Under the pieces are notes generated by a model. The model saw only the letters and a list, made by a program, of their open reading frames with translations, did no database searches and was not told the origin of the DNA. Both the position numbers and the translations under genes were made by a program. Of a stretch of 64,000 bases of DNA, positions 36,801 through 45,043 are shown one piece after another. How positions within the stretch are numbered: the stretch's first letter is position 1; each line of letters begins with the position of its first letter. Origin of the DNA: Rhizobiales bacterium NRL2 (GTDB lineage Bacteria > Pseudomonadota > Alphaproteobacteria > Minwuiales > Minwuiaceae); the NCBI GenBank assembly GCA_001664005.1, contig CP016093.1, forward strand, positions 124,001-188,000, read 5' to 3'.

Positions 36801-38373
36801 CGGCCCGCTGGCGGCGCTGGGCGGCGTCGAGGGCCTGAGCGGCGTGGCGAACGCCACGATCCGGCTGGATACCAAGGAACCGGGGGACACCGGCCGTCTC
36901 GATCTGACCCTTACCGACCTGCGCATGCCCGAGGAAGTCGGCGACTTCACCTTCCAGGTCAGCGCCCAGGGCCGCTGGGCCGACGGCGAGGTCGGCCTGA
37001 AGACCACCATCGCCGGCCCCTTCGAGCAGCCGCTGGTCGCCGAAGCTTCCGGCGTGCTGCCGCCTTCGGGCGACCGGGCGATCCCGATCCCGCCCGCAGA
37101 CGGCGCGGTCCGCGGCCGGCTGGAGTGGCGGGGCAACCTGCAGCAGCTCGTGGCCCTGCTGCCGGAGAGCGACAACCTGGCCGCCGGTCCCGCCCGCTTC
37201 GACGTCCGCATGGACGGTACCTGGTCACAGCCCCGCCTGCAGGGCGAGGCCGTGATTTCCGACGCGCGCTACGAGAACCTGTTGAGCGGCACCATCCTGC
37301 AGGACGTCGACATGTCGGTCCGCTTCAACGACCGGGGCGTCGGCGACTTCCAGCTTTCCGCCCGCGACCCCGTCGGCGGCCGCCTGCGCGGCAGCGGCGA
37401 GATGGTGCTGCTGGGCGACGACAGGACGGCGGAAGTCAGTCTGGATCTGGACGGCCTGCTGGCGGTGCGCCGGGACGAGGCCGAGGTGAAGGTCAGCGGC
37501 CGCACCACCGTCACCTGGGACGGCCAGGCGGTGGACGTGGTCGGCCGCCACACCCTGGATCACGTGGAGATCCGCCTGGTGGCGCCGGACCTGCCACCCA
37601 GCGTCGTCGCCATCCAGCTGGAGCGCGACAAGGTCGCCGAGGCCGAGGCGGAGGAGCCCGGCCCGCCGCTGCCCGTCAACCTGGACATCCGCATCGACGC
37701 GCCGGGACAGTTCTTCGTCCGCGGCCGGGGACTGGAAAGCGAATGGCGGGGCCAGGCGACGATCACCGGCACCGCCGACAACCCGCAGGTCACCTCCGAC
37801 TTCAACGCCGTGCGCGGCAGCCTCAGCCTGCTGGGCAAGGACTTCGACCTGGAGGAAGGCTCGATCGGGCTCACCGGCGACCTGACGCCGGAGTTCCGCA
37901 TCGTCCTGGTCCGCGAGACCGAGGATCTGACCGGCCGCATCATCGTCTCCGGCCGGCCCTCGCAGCCCGACATCGATTTCACCTCGACCCCGGAACTGCC
38001 CGAAGGCGAGGTCCTGCCGCGGCTGCTGTTCGACAAGGCGCGCCAGTCGCTCTCGCCGGTCGAGGCGCTGAACCTGGCCCAGGGCATCCGCACCCTGACC
38101 AACGGCAAGCGCGGCGCGACCGACCGCATCCGCGACGCGGTGGGGCTGGACGTGCTGCGCCTGGAAAGCGGCGACGACCCAGAATCGGCGGGCGCCATCA
38201 GCGCCGGACGCTATGTCCGCGAAGGCGTCTATGTCGGCGCCAAGCAGTCGGTGGATTCGGAATCCGGCTCCGTCGTCGTGGAGATCGATGTCCTGCCCAA
38301 CGTCAAGGTCGACACCGAGATCGACCGCGACGGCAGCACCAGCACCGGCATCACCTGGGAGAAGCGGTACTAG
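33829..38373 (+). CDS. tamB: Translocation/assembly module protein TamB
   Basis: A 1,514-residue inner-membrane-anchored periplasmic protein. One N-terminal membrane helix (AAILLTPVVLLAGGIAWFVYG) is followed by a very long beta-rich region of AsmA-like repeats that should form a hydrophobic groove bridging the membranes, and the DUF490 domain at the C-terminus (PPLPVNLDIRIDAPGQFFVRGRGLESEW, given as a region, to GITWEKRY). TamB acts with TamA in outer-membrane biogenesis and in lipid transport. The start ATG shares its A with the tamA stop codon. Length is normal for the family. Confidence 0.93.
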   Translation: MRRALRIFGWLAAILLTPVVLLAGGIAWFVYGAGEDTWTWALEQATGFASGPGLTIETGRFRRGDDGVLHLDSLALADADGRWLEVEDVALDLSAADLLDGALTIDRLAAERVEVLRLPADETPVEETASDGRLLPENFQWPRAPLPVTLKELAVEEVILPEGVAPVQSRYRVTGALADAGAVQRLDLDIRPLDLGESFVRADITADFAAERMDVDIAADMPAIRPLADALGVAPEDRVRLSMTGGGPFGEAEIDVDLTVQNALDLVGRLDLALAADGGYAASLDATANLIGGALSAPKQALGDVVHVDVAVSGPSTDQVTIDRLKLDSPAVTLTAEGNYDGAANTVRLAANADIRADDALAPWLTGARFETAALQVDLDGALDETLTAKMRADIAAPRFQDYAADRIVAEIDATSDLETARGHAVLTIDEPQTGNPQYASLAGADPTLAFDFVAGPEALEISGLDVRTAAGTANGHFTVDLEQREMDGELHVEAEDLARAPQLAQLLTGGRGNLDLTIEGLGENRGTVDASLHLEELQWRDPQFADVAGSTVDLNVEAEPMGEAMVARISGNTAKGAEIAANATLEGETIDGDYSLSLPELPPGLAPPSIEGLRDLAVSGEIGGTLNDPRVTGTARAADLRVSGREIAQPRLRFSAFDLAGSPDFDAELSFRSGGQTGSLDVAGGFDPAANRLSLDRYRARLGSARLEGRGNLDLATTGFDGQATLKVDDLSDLSELAGMPLAGDADGTVTLKPEGERLDAKIDLTARNVRAGDMAAVGRLDVDLDVTDLTGELPTAAGRVQATDIDAGGARIARAAADLQTRGETVLADVTVERIEAGGAQIEAAVAEITLDPSGEGAPRIGGDVLVTAITSGENRITQVTADLGGTIERPVARLTANLAAPVEVSLRTEIAADLTDPETLGLRVADLVLETPQGDITSRSPFIVALRGDLIAVRGLDLAASAGGAVTGDATYGPSQILAQLEIADLALGPLAALGGVEGLSGVANATIRLDTKEPGDTGRLDLTLTDLRMPEEVGDFTFQVSAQGRWADGEVGLKTTIAGPFEQPLVAEASGVLPPSGDRAIPIPPADGAVRGRLEWRGNLQQLVALLPESDNLAAGPARFDVRMDGTWSQPRLQGEAVISDARYENLLSGTILQDVDMSVRFNDRGVGDFQLSARDPVGGRLRGSGEMVLLGDDRTAEVSLDLDGLLAVRRDEAEVKVSGRTTVTWDGQAVDVVGRHTLDHVEIRLVAPDLPPSVVAIQLERDKVAEAEAEEPGPPLPVNLDIRIDAPGQFFVRGRGLESEWRGQATITGTADNPQVTSDFNAVRGSLSLLGKDFDLEEGSIGLTGDLTPEFRIVLVRETEDLTGRIIVSGRPSQPDIDFTSTPELPEGEVLPRLLFDKARQSLSPVEALNLAQGIRTLTNGKRGATDRIRDAVGLDVLRLESGDDPESAGAISAGRYVREGVYVGAKQSVDSESGSVVVEIDVLPNVKVDTEIDRDGSTSTGITWEKRY

Positions 38374-38507
38374 CGGGGGCCCGGCTGTCATCGCCGATGG
38401 CCCGGAGGGTCACTCGGGGATCGGGCGAAGCCGCCCATCCTGCGGGATGACTTGCCCGCCACGCCCCCCTGCCTGCACAATGGGCCGAGCGTCCAAGGAG
38501 CCCGAAG

Positions 38508-40151
38508 ATGCCCGATACCGCACCGCAGAACCTCTCGGCCGTCGACCAGGCGGTCATCACCCAGGCACTGATCGCCACCGCCCACGAGATGGGGGTGAAG
38601 CTGATCCGCTCGGCCCATTCGACCATCGTGCGCGAGGCCGAGGACTGCTCGTCGGCGATCCTCGACCGGCACGGCAATGTCGTCGCCCAGTCGGAGCTGA
38701 TCCCGCTGCAGCTCGGCTCCATCGCCCACACCTTCGGCCCCTGCGCCGCCGCGTATCCGCCCGAGGAGCTGGTGGAGGGCGATTTCTACATCACCAACGA
38801 TCCCTATCAGGGCGGCCAGCACCTGCCCGACGTCTTCCTGTTCACGCCGATCTTCGTCGACGGACGGCTGCTCGGTTTCTCGGCGACGGTGGCGCACCAC
38901 ATCGACCTGGGCGGCGGCGCGCCGGGGCTGAACCCCGACGCCACCGATATCCATCAGGAAGGCATCGTCTTCCCGCCGACGAAGTGGAACCTGGCCCGCG
39001 ACTGGCGCAATGACGGCCCGCTGCAGCGCTTCGTGCGCGCCAATATCCGCATGCCCGACCACACCATCGGCGATTTCGAGGCGCAGTTCGCCGCCAACGC
39101 CATCGGCGTGGAGCGCGTGCGCGAGCTCTGCGCCCGCCACGGCGCCGCCCGCCTCGAAGCGGCGATGGACGAGATGCTGGACTATGCCGAGCGGCGCATG
39201 CGCCAGGCCCTGTCGGCGGTGCCCGACGGCACCTATGAGGGCGAGGACTTCCTGGACGACGACGGCCAGGGCAGCGGCCCGCTGCGCATCGCCGCCCAGG
39301 TCACGGTGAAGGGCTCCGACATCCGCGTCACCTTCGACGGCAGTGCGCCGCAGGTGAAGTCCAACATGAACAACCCCTTCGCCTCGACCGTTGGCGCAGC
39401 GCTTTCGGTCATCAAGTCGGCGCTGACTTCCGCCGACCTGCCGTTCAATTCCGGCTGCGCCCGGGCCATCACCGTGGAGGCGCCGGAGGGCTCCATCCTG
39501 AACCCGAAGGCCCCGGCGCCGGTGCGCGCCAGGCTGCTGCCCAGCTACCGGGTGTTCAACGCGGTGATGAAGGCGCTGGCCCAGGCGGCGCCGGAGAAGG
39601 TCATCGCCGCCGGCTACGACACCACCTATGCCTGCTGCCTCAGCCATCTGGGGCCGAAGGGCTACAACATCTATCTGGAGATCTTCGGCGGCGGCTATGG
39701 CGCGGGGCCCCGGAGCGACGGCTGCGACGCGGTCGACAGCCCGCTCAGCAATTGCGGCAACATTCCCGTCGAGAGCCAGGACATGAGCTATCCGTTCTTC
39801 CGGGTGCTGGACTACAGCCTCGTGGCCGGTTCGGGCGGCGACGGCGAACACCGCGGCGGCCTCGGCTTCCAGCGGGTCTACGAGATCCTGGACGACGACG
39901 TCACCTTCGCCGCCTATGGCGACCGCTTCATCATCCCGCCCGAGGGGCTGTTCGGCGGCGAGTCCGGCGGCAAGGCCTCCGCCTGGGTGATCCGCGGCGG
40001 CGAACGGATCGAGCTCCGTTCCAAACTGTCGATGGCGATGAGGAAGGGCGACCGGCTGGTGGTCCGGACCGGCGGCGGTGCCGGCTATGGCGATCCGGCG
40101 AAGCGCTCGGCGGCGCTCCGCGAGCGCGACCGCATCGACGGCTACGTCTGA
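38508..40151 (+). CDS. Hydantoinase B/oxoprolinase family protein
   Basis: A 547-residue protein of the HyuB type. It begins with the typical AHEMGVKLIRSAHSTIVREAEDCSSAILD segment (given as a region) and contains DPYQGGQHLPDVFLFTPIF, GGGAPGLNPDATDIHQEG, the GSIGD-like metal motifs and FGGESGGKASA near the end. HyuA and HyuB together hydrolyse 5-oxoproline, N-methylhydantoin or carboxylate acetone-like ketones in an ATP-dependent way. No HyuA gene is adjacent, so its partner is elsewhere or it works alone. Convergent with the acyl-CoA synthetase gene. Confidence 0.88.
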   Translation: MPDTAPQNLSAVDQAVITQALIATAHEMGVKLIRSAHSTIVREAEDCSSAILDRHGNVVAQSELIPLQLGSIAHTFGPCAAAYPPEELVEGDFYITNDPYQGGQHLPDVFLFTPIFVDGRLLGFSATVAHHIDLGGGAPGLNPDATDIHQEGIVFPPTKWNLARDWRNDGPLQRFVRANIRMPDHTIGDFEAQFAANAIGVERVRELCARHGAARLEAAMDEMLDYAERRMRQALSAVPDGTYEGEDFLDDDGQGSGPLRIAAQVTVKGSDIRVTFDGSAPQVKSNMNNPFASTVGAALSVIKSALTSADLPFNSGCARAITVEAPEGSILNPKAPAPVRARLLPSYRVFNAVMKALAQAAPEKVIAAGYDTTYACCLSHLGPKGYNIYLEIFGGGYGAGPRSDGCDAVDSPLSNCGNIPVESQDMSYPFFRVLDYSLVAGSGGDGEHRGGLGFQRVYEILDDDVTFAAYGDRFIIPPEGLFGGESGGKASAWVIRGGERIELRSKLSMAMRKGDRLVVRTGGGAGYGDPAKRSAALRERDRIDGYV

Positions 40152-40355
40152 GGCGGGGAGCGTCGGACCTTGGAGGTCATGCCCGCCCTGTGCGGGCATC
40201 CGGTTGACCGTATGACTGGCAGTAGAGCCGTTCCGGCCCCCGCACAGGCTCGTCCCTGACCCCGCTCGGGCTGGCGGAGGTGACAAGCAAGGCGGGTCGC
40301 GCTTCAGTCAAACAGTGGATTGCTCAAGGTCCTTCAACGAAGCGACGGAAACACA

Positions 40356-40429
40356 TGGCGTCCTGGGGCTTGACCCCAGGACCCAGTCCTTCGTTTCTCT
40401 GGGTCCTGGGGTCAAGCCCCAGGACGCCA
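40356..40429. repeat. 31-bp perfect inverted repeat with 12-nt loop
   Basis: Arms 40356-40386 and 40399-40429 are perfectly complementary over 31 bp, with a 12-base T-rich loop. Each arm itself contains a smaller dyad (CCTGGGG-N5-CCCCAGG), so two alternative folds exist. It lies between convergent genes in a 310-bp interval with no coding signal; a smaller hairpin (ATGCCCGC/GCGGGCAT) is near 40178. It resembles the REP/palindromic-unit repeats scattered in alphaproteobacterial genomes and may also terminate both transcripts. Confidence 0.85.
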
Positions 40430-40461
40430 AATCAACCAATCCGGCCCGGCCGGCCCTGACC

Positions 40462-42063
40462 CTACCCTGAGCGGCGGCGCGGTTCGTCGTCCAGTTCGCC
40501 GGCCATCTCGCGCAGCTTCGCCTTCTGGATCTTCACCCCGTTGGCCGACTGGGTGACAGGGAAGGCGTCGAGCGGCACGGCGCGGGCGGGCACCTTGTAC
40601 TTGGCGAGGCCGGCGGCGCAGTGAGCGATCACCGCCGCCTCGTCATAGCCGGGGCCGGCTGGAATGACGAAGGCCACAGCGCGGTTGCGGCCGCCGACAT
40701 TGGCGGCGACCACCTGCACATCCTTCACCGAAGGGTGCTCCAGCAGGCGCGCCTCGATCTCCGCCGGCGCGGTGAGGAAGCCGCCGAGACGCAGCACGTC
40801 GCCCATGCGGGAGAGATATTCGAAGCCGCCCTCCTCGGTCATCTGCGCCAGGTCGCCGGTGCGGATGAAGCCGTCGTCGGTCAGCGTCTTCGCCGTTGCC
40901 TCCGGGTTCAGGAAATATTCCATCATCATCGACGGGCCGCGCGCCTCCAGCTCGCCCGGCTCGCCGACGCCGAGCAGCCTGCCCGACTCCGGATCGCGCA
41001 CGCGGACCGCCGCCGTCGGCGCGATGGGGATGCCGCCGCCGCGCTTGCGCACCGCGACGGGCGAGCCATCGGGCCAGCGGGTGAACAGCGCCTGCACCTC
41101 CGACATGCCGTAGACGCCGGTGATATACATGCCGCGCTGCTCGGCGCGCTCGACGATGTCCTCCAGCGCCGCGTTGAACAGCGCGTAGATGCCGGAGCGG
41201 AAGGCCGGGAACGGCGTCTGCTCGCCCGCCGCCTCTTCCAGCATCATGGCGTACATGTCGTCGGAGCCCGCGGTGTGGGTGACGCGGTGCGCCTTCATCA
41301 GCCTGACGGCCTCCGGAATGTCCAGATAGGGCATGGTGATCATGGTCCGGCCCGAGGCGATGGCGCCCATGGACTGGGTCAGGCCGAAGACGCCGCAATA
41401 GGGCATGGCCAGCAGGTGGACCACGTCCTCGCCGCGCCAGCCGAAGCTGTCGGCGATCTGCAGGCCGTGATCGGCGATGGACGACTGGTGATGCAGGACG
41501 AACTTCGGTTTGCTCGTCGTGCCCGAGGTGGTGAAGATCGCGCAGCCGAGACCGTCGTCCGCGTGATCCTCTTCAAGCTCGGCATGCGCGGCGAGGTCGT
41601 CGTAGGACACGGGCGTCGCCTCGGGCACCGGGGAGACCGCCGGCGCGCCATCCTCCGAATAGACGATCAGGTGTTCCAGGCCCGAAAGCTCCGCCGGATC
41701 GATTTCCGCCAGGATCTCGTTGAAGGCGATGCCCTTGAAGTCGGGCCAGTAGATCAGCGCCTTCGCCCCGGCGCGGCTGACGATGTCGCCCACCTCGACC
41801 GAGCGGTAGCGGGTGTTCACCGCCAGCGCGATGGCGCCCAGCCGGGCGCAGGCGAAGAAGACGGCGAGATAGGCCGGCGCGTTGGGCAGCCAGATGGCGA
41901 CCCGGTCGCCCTTGCCCACGCCCAGCGATTTCAGCCCGGCGGCGACGCGGCGGGACTGGGCGGCGAGTTCGGCATGGCTCCATTCCCGGCCCTGATGGAC
42001 CAGGACGGGGCGGCCTTCGGCGCGTTTCTCGGCGATGCCGAGCAGTTCGGTCAGGTTTGTCAT
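40462..42063 (-). CDS. AMP-dependent acyl-CoA synthetase/ligase
   Basis: A 533-residue adenylate-forming enzyme. The P-loop FTTSGTTSKPKF is near residue 180, the acyl-site region ITGVYGMSEVQALF near 330, the hinge-adenylate motif GFIRTGDLAQM near 405 and GGFLTAPAEIEARLLEHPSVKDVQVV near 435 (given as a region). The C-terminal catalytic lysine lies in NGVKIQKAKLR. It should activate a carboxylic acid to its CoA ester; the substrate class is not evident. It is on its own, convergent with hyuB. Confidence 0.9.
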   Translation of the reverse strand: MTNLTELLGIAEKRAEGRPVLVHQGREWSHAELAAQSRRVAAGLKSLGVGKGDRVAIWLPNAPAYLAVFFACARLGAIALAVNTRYRSVEVGDIVSRAGAKALIYWPDFKGIAFNEILAEIDPAELSGLEHLIVYSEDGAPAVSPVPEATPVSYDDLAAHAELEEDHADDGLGCAIFTTSGTTSKPKFVLHHQSSIADHGLQIADSFGWRGEDVVHLLAMPYCGVFGLTQSMGAIASGRTMITMPYLDIPEAVRLMKAHRVTHTAGSDDMYAMMLEEAAGEQTPFPAFRSGIYALFNAALEDIVERAEQRGMYITGVYGMSEVQALFTRWPDGSPVAVRKRGGGIPIAPTAAVRVRDPESGRLLGVGEPGELEARGPSMMMEYFLNPEATAKTLTDDGFIRTGDLAQMTEEGGFEYLSRMGDVLRLGGFLTAPAEIEARLLEHPSVKDVQVVAANVGGRNRAVAFVIPAGPGYDEAAVIAHCAAGLAKYKVPARAVPLDAFPVTQSANGVKIQKAKLREMAGELDDEPRRRSG

Positions 42064-42110
42064 GGCGGAATGTTAGAACCGGGCCGGGCCGGGCTGCAAT
42101 CGCCGCGGCG

Positions 42111-43112
42111 TCAGGCCGGGGCTGCTTCCCGCGCGGGGCGGTCGGCCATGACCAGGCCCAGGGTCTCGCGCACGTCGCGGACCTCGGCCTTGTCCAGCAC
42201 GCCGTGCGCTTTCATCGCCCGGTGCGCGGCGGGCAGATTGTAGAAGGGAATGGCCGGGTACATGTGGTGCTCGACGTGGAAGTTCACGTTGAAGGGGAAG
42301 AACAGCCAGAGCAGCCAGCGGGGCCCCAGATTGGTCCGGGCCGCGGTCAGCGGCGAGGCGAAATCCGTCACCGCGCCATGCTCGCAGATCGCGCGGAGCC
42401 GGAGCAGCGGCTGCAGGAAGGTCACCAGCGGCACCGCCCAGAGCAGCAGGTACTCGAGCAGGAATCCGCCGGCGAAGGCGGCCAGAGGCATCGCCGCGTG
42501 GAAGCCCAGCACCCACCAGCGGTCGGCCCGGGCGGCGGCGCGGAGCGCGGGCGAGGTGTCGTCCAGCGGCCTGTTCGGCCCGCCCGCCGCCGCATTGATC
42601 GCCGGCGCGCCGAAGAAGTAGCGGTAGGTCTTCCAGGCGGTCACCCCGAACAGGTCGAAGAACAGCTTCTTCAGCAGGTAGGCCCGCCCGCGCGGATAGC
42701 CGGCGTTGAGCGGGATGTCCGGGTCCTGCTTCCCGTACAGGTGATTGTGGTGCAGCCGGTGGACCACGCGGTAGGTCGGCATGGAGATGCCGACGATGCC
42801 GCCGGCGATCCGGCCCACGATGTCGTTCCAGCGGCGGTCTTTCAGCAGGCGGTAATGCGCGGCGTCATGGGCGATGACGAAACAGGCCTGCTGGCGCGTC
42901 GCGATCAGCAGCATGGCGAGCACCGTCACCGCCGGATGCCAGGCCCAGAGCGCCAGCCCGAGGATCAGCGCGATGGCGCCGAACAGCTCGGCCACGCCGG
43001 CCCAGCCCTTGGCGTCGTCCTGGCGCGTCAGCTCCTTCACCAGCGCGGGCGGCAGCCCGGCCCGGCGCGTGTCCTCGCGAAAGCTTTCCCCGCTCATCTT
43101 TTTTTGTACCAT
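42111..43112 (-). CDS. Membrane fatty acid desaturase
   Basis: A 333-residue membrane di-iron desaturase or hydroxylase. The three histidine boxes are FVIAHDAAH, HRLHHNHLYG and NFHVEHHMYP, all intact, with four hydrophobic segments between them. Such enzymes introduce double bonds into membrane fatty acids or hydroxylate carotenoid or sphingoid chains; the exact substrate cannot be told. ATG 43112 is used; ATG 43096 is an equally plausible start, and neither has a strong ribosome site. Confidence 0.87.
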   Translation of the reverse strand: MVQKKMSGESFREDTRRAGLPPALVKELTRQDDAKGWAGVAELFGAIALILGLALWAWHPAVTVLAMLLIATRQQACFVIAHDAAHYRLLKDRRWNDIVGRIAGGIVGISMPTYRVVHRLHHNHLYGKQDPDIPLNAGYPRGRAYLLKKLFFDLFGVTAWKTYRYFFGAPAINAAAGGPNRPLDDTSPALRAAARADRWWVLGFHAAMPLAAFAGGFLLEYLLLWAVPLVTFLQPLLRLRAICEHGAVTDFASPLTAARTNLGPRWLLWLFFPFNVNFHVEHHMYPAIPFYNLPAAHRAMKAHGVLDKAEVRDVRETLGLVMADRPAREAAPA

Positions 43113-43171
43113 GGCTGATTGATACACTGGTTCGCCCGCCGGTTGAACGTCCCTTCCACTCCGGAGCCGCC

Positions 43172-44181
43172 ATGGACTGGTCCCTCGTCCTGGTCCTGAC
43201 AAAGATCGTCCTTGCCGCAGCTGGCGCCGGTTACGTGGTTTACAGTTTCCTGAAACACCGTACCAAGCGCGGCGCGGGGGGCTTCGCCATCGTGGCGCTA
43301 CTGATCGTGGACGTGGCGCCGCATGCACTCACCGCCACTGAAGAACTCGTCCGCGTCGTCACGGGGCGCGAAAGGCCGGAAATAGTAGATGTGCTGGTCC
43401 AGCGCGAGGGTCGCAGCGTTGTTGCCTTCGATGCCGCCGGAAATCCGCTCTGGCACAAGGCGTTCCCGAGGTCGGTCTCTCTTGCGGAGGTGACGGAGGT
43501 TGCGGGCGGCGGCCATGTCGTGGTCGCGCAGGAAGCTGACGAATCGGCGGGGGGAGCCTGCGCGGATATGACAGCCGCGGCGCGCTTGTCTGGCAGTACG
43601 AACTGCCCACGATCTATCCCTTCGGCGGCGGCAGCTCGAGCCGGATGCGCATTTCGTCATTGGCGGTCGACCGCTGCCAGCCGGACGGCGACTACAGGGT
43701 TTTCGCGACGGCGCACGACATCAACTGGCTGGCCTCCGCGTTGCTTGTCCTCGACCGCACCGGCAAGGTCTTGGGAGAATTCTGGAATCCCGGCTGGCTG
43801 ATGCAGATCGCAATGACCGCCAACTGCGCCGAGATTGCGGTCTGGGGCTATCACAACGACCTGAGGCTGAGTGAACTGGCGGACGGCTCTGAAGAGTATT
43901 TTCAGATCGTCGCACACTTTTCCGCCGACCATATCGCCGGATTCGCGCCTTCTCTGCCGGGCGAGAGGTCGAACGGCAGCTTCCGCTGGTACAAGGCGCT
44001 AACGCCGCAGGGCACCAAGATTCGCGAGATCGAGTTTGTGGGCGCGGACGTCAATATATGGCTGCGATGCGGCAAGTCGCTCGCCCTGACGTCTGACGGC
44101 GCGCCGGGCGTCACTGGCATCGCCGATTTCTCGCGTTGCCGGGACGTCGAGCATGGTTTCGTTGATATCGCCTCCGATTGA
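43172..44181 (+). pseudogene. Membrane-anchored beta-propeller-like protein, interrupted by a frameshift near 43549
   Basis: One gene in two frames. From ATG 43172 the frame encodes an N-terminal membrane region (VLVLTKIVLAAAGAGYVVYS and GGFAIVALLIVDVAPHAL) and the first propeller-like repeat (VVAFDAAGNPLWHKAFPR). Sense is lost after HVVVAQEADESAGG, while the -1 frame takes over with SLRGYDSRGALVWQYELP and runs to the stop at 44181, with further blade-like repeats (LLVLDRTGKVLGEFWNP). The switch point is a run of six G (43549-43554). A missing G, a true mutation or -1 slippage would each explain it. Joined, the product is about 336 residues. I do not recognise a family beyond PQQ/WD-like repeats. 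Confidence 0.72.
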
Positions 44182-44337
44182 ACTCGCCATGCAGACTTGG
44201 CCCGCAGGCGTGGAGAATGGGTGTCCAGCCCCCGGGACGCCACGCGCTTGTGAACCGCGGATCGTTGGCCGCGGCGGCGCATCGCCCCATTTCTCCGTCC
44301 GAGGCATGGCCCGCCTTCGTCCGGAGACCCCCCGAAG

Positions 44338-44460
44338 AACGCACTTCGCCTGACGCTGCTTCTCGCCCCGCTGCTGCTGCTCGCGGCCTGCGAGGGGATC
44401 GAGGTCAAGCCGCTGCCGCCGGAAGACCGTCCCGAAATCGCCAGCCCCGATCCAGGGTGA
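44338..44460 (+). pseudogene. Remnant of a small lipoprotein gene (no start codon)
   Basis: The frame encodes RLTLLLAPLLLLAACEG then IEVKPLPPEDRPEIASPDPG and stops at 44460. It is plainly related to the intact 41-residue lipoprotein at 44826 (ACEGLEVKPLPPEMRPPVA). The equivalent of that gene's ATG reads CCGAAG here, and no ATG, GTG or TTG exists in frame back to the stop at 44251, so it is probably dead unless a CTG at 44350 is used. The DNA upstream of both copies is also similar (from 44240 and 44729). Confidence 0.6.
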
Positions 44461-44579
44461 CCCCGCGCGCCGGATCACCCGCCGCGACGCAAGAAATCGT
44501 GAGGGGCCCGTGCGTTGGGGCGGGCCGATCCACCGCCCATCTGGCCGCGAATGGCCGGAACAGAAGTGGAGTCGAAGTC

Positions 44580-44708
44580 ATGAAACGCCTGACCCTGATC
44601 ATCGCGGCGGCCGCGGCGCTGGCCCTCGCCGCCGGCTGCGCCGGCCTGGACCGCGACCCCATCCCGCCCCGCAACATCCCGCCGATGGAATCGCCCTCAC
44701 CGCGGTAA
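44580..44708 (+). CDS. Tiny lipoprotein (42 residues)
   Basis: A 42-residue lipoprotein: KRLTLIIAAAAALALAAGC gives a perfect signal with lipobox LAAGC and Cys20, followed by the short proline-rich tail AGLDRDPIPPRNIPPMESPS. GTGGAGTCGAAGTC precedes the ATG. It is the middle of three tandem relatives. The family is unknown; size and layout resemble entericidin-type envelope lipoproteins but the sequence does not. Confidence 0.68.
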   Translation: MKRLTLIIAAAAALALAAGCAGLDRDPIPPRNIPPMESPSPR

Positions 44709-44825
44709 GCCACGACGAGGGCTGGCCACCACGCGCTTGTGATCGCTCCGGACTGGCTGCGGCGCAGGGGCGGAACCATCTCTCCGGTTCGCAGGCATGG
44801 CCCGCCTCACATACCGGAGACCGAG

Positions 44826-44951
44826 ATGACGAAACTGATCCGCCTGACGTTCGTGGCCGCGTTGCTTACTCTCATGGGGGCCTGCGAGGGGCTCGAGGTG
44901 AAGCCCCTGCCGCCGGAGATGCGGCCCCCCGTCGCCGATCCCGTGATCTGA
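44826..44951 (+). CDS. Tiny lipoprotein (41 residues)
   Basis: A 41-residue lipoprotein: TKLIRLTFVAALLTLMGAC with lipobox LMGAC, Cys20, then EGLEVKPLPPEMRPPVADP. The CEG(I/L)EVKPLPPE segment is shared with the remnant at 44338. ATG 44826 has CCGGAGACCGAG upstream. Third copy of the tandem set. Probably inserted in the inner or outer membrane with the short tail in the periplasm; the role is unknown. Confidence 0.72.
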   Translation: MTKLIRLTFVAALLTLMGACEGLEVKPLPPEMRPPVADPVI

Positions 44952-45043
44952 ACCTGATCCGGGGTCCCGGGACTCCGGGGCGTTGCCAAGCCCGTCCGGC
45001 GTGCCATCCTGCCCCTACGCAGGGAACGAAGGGGAGGACGGCG

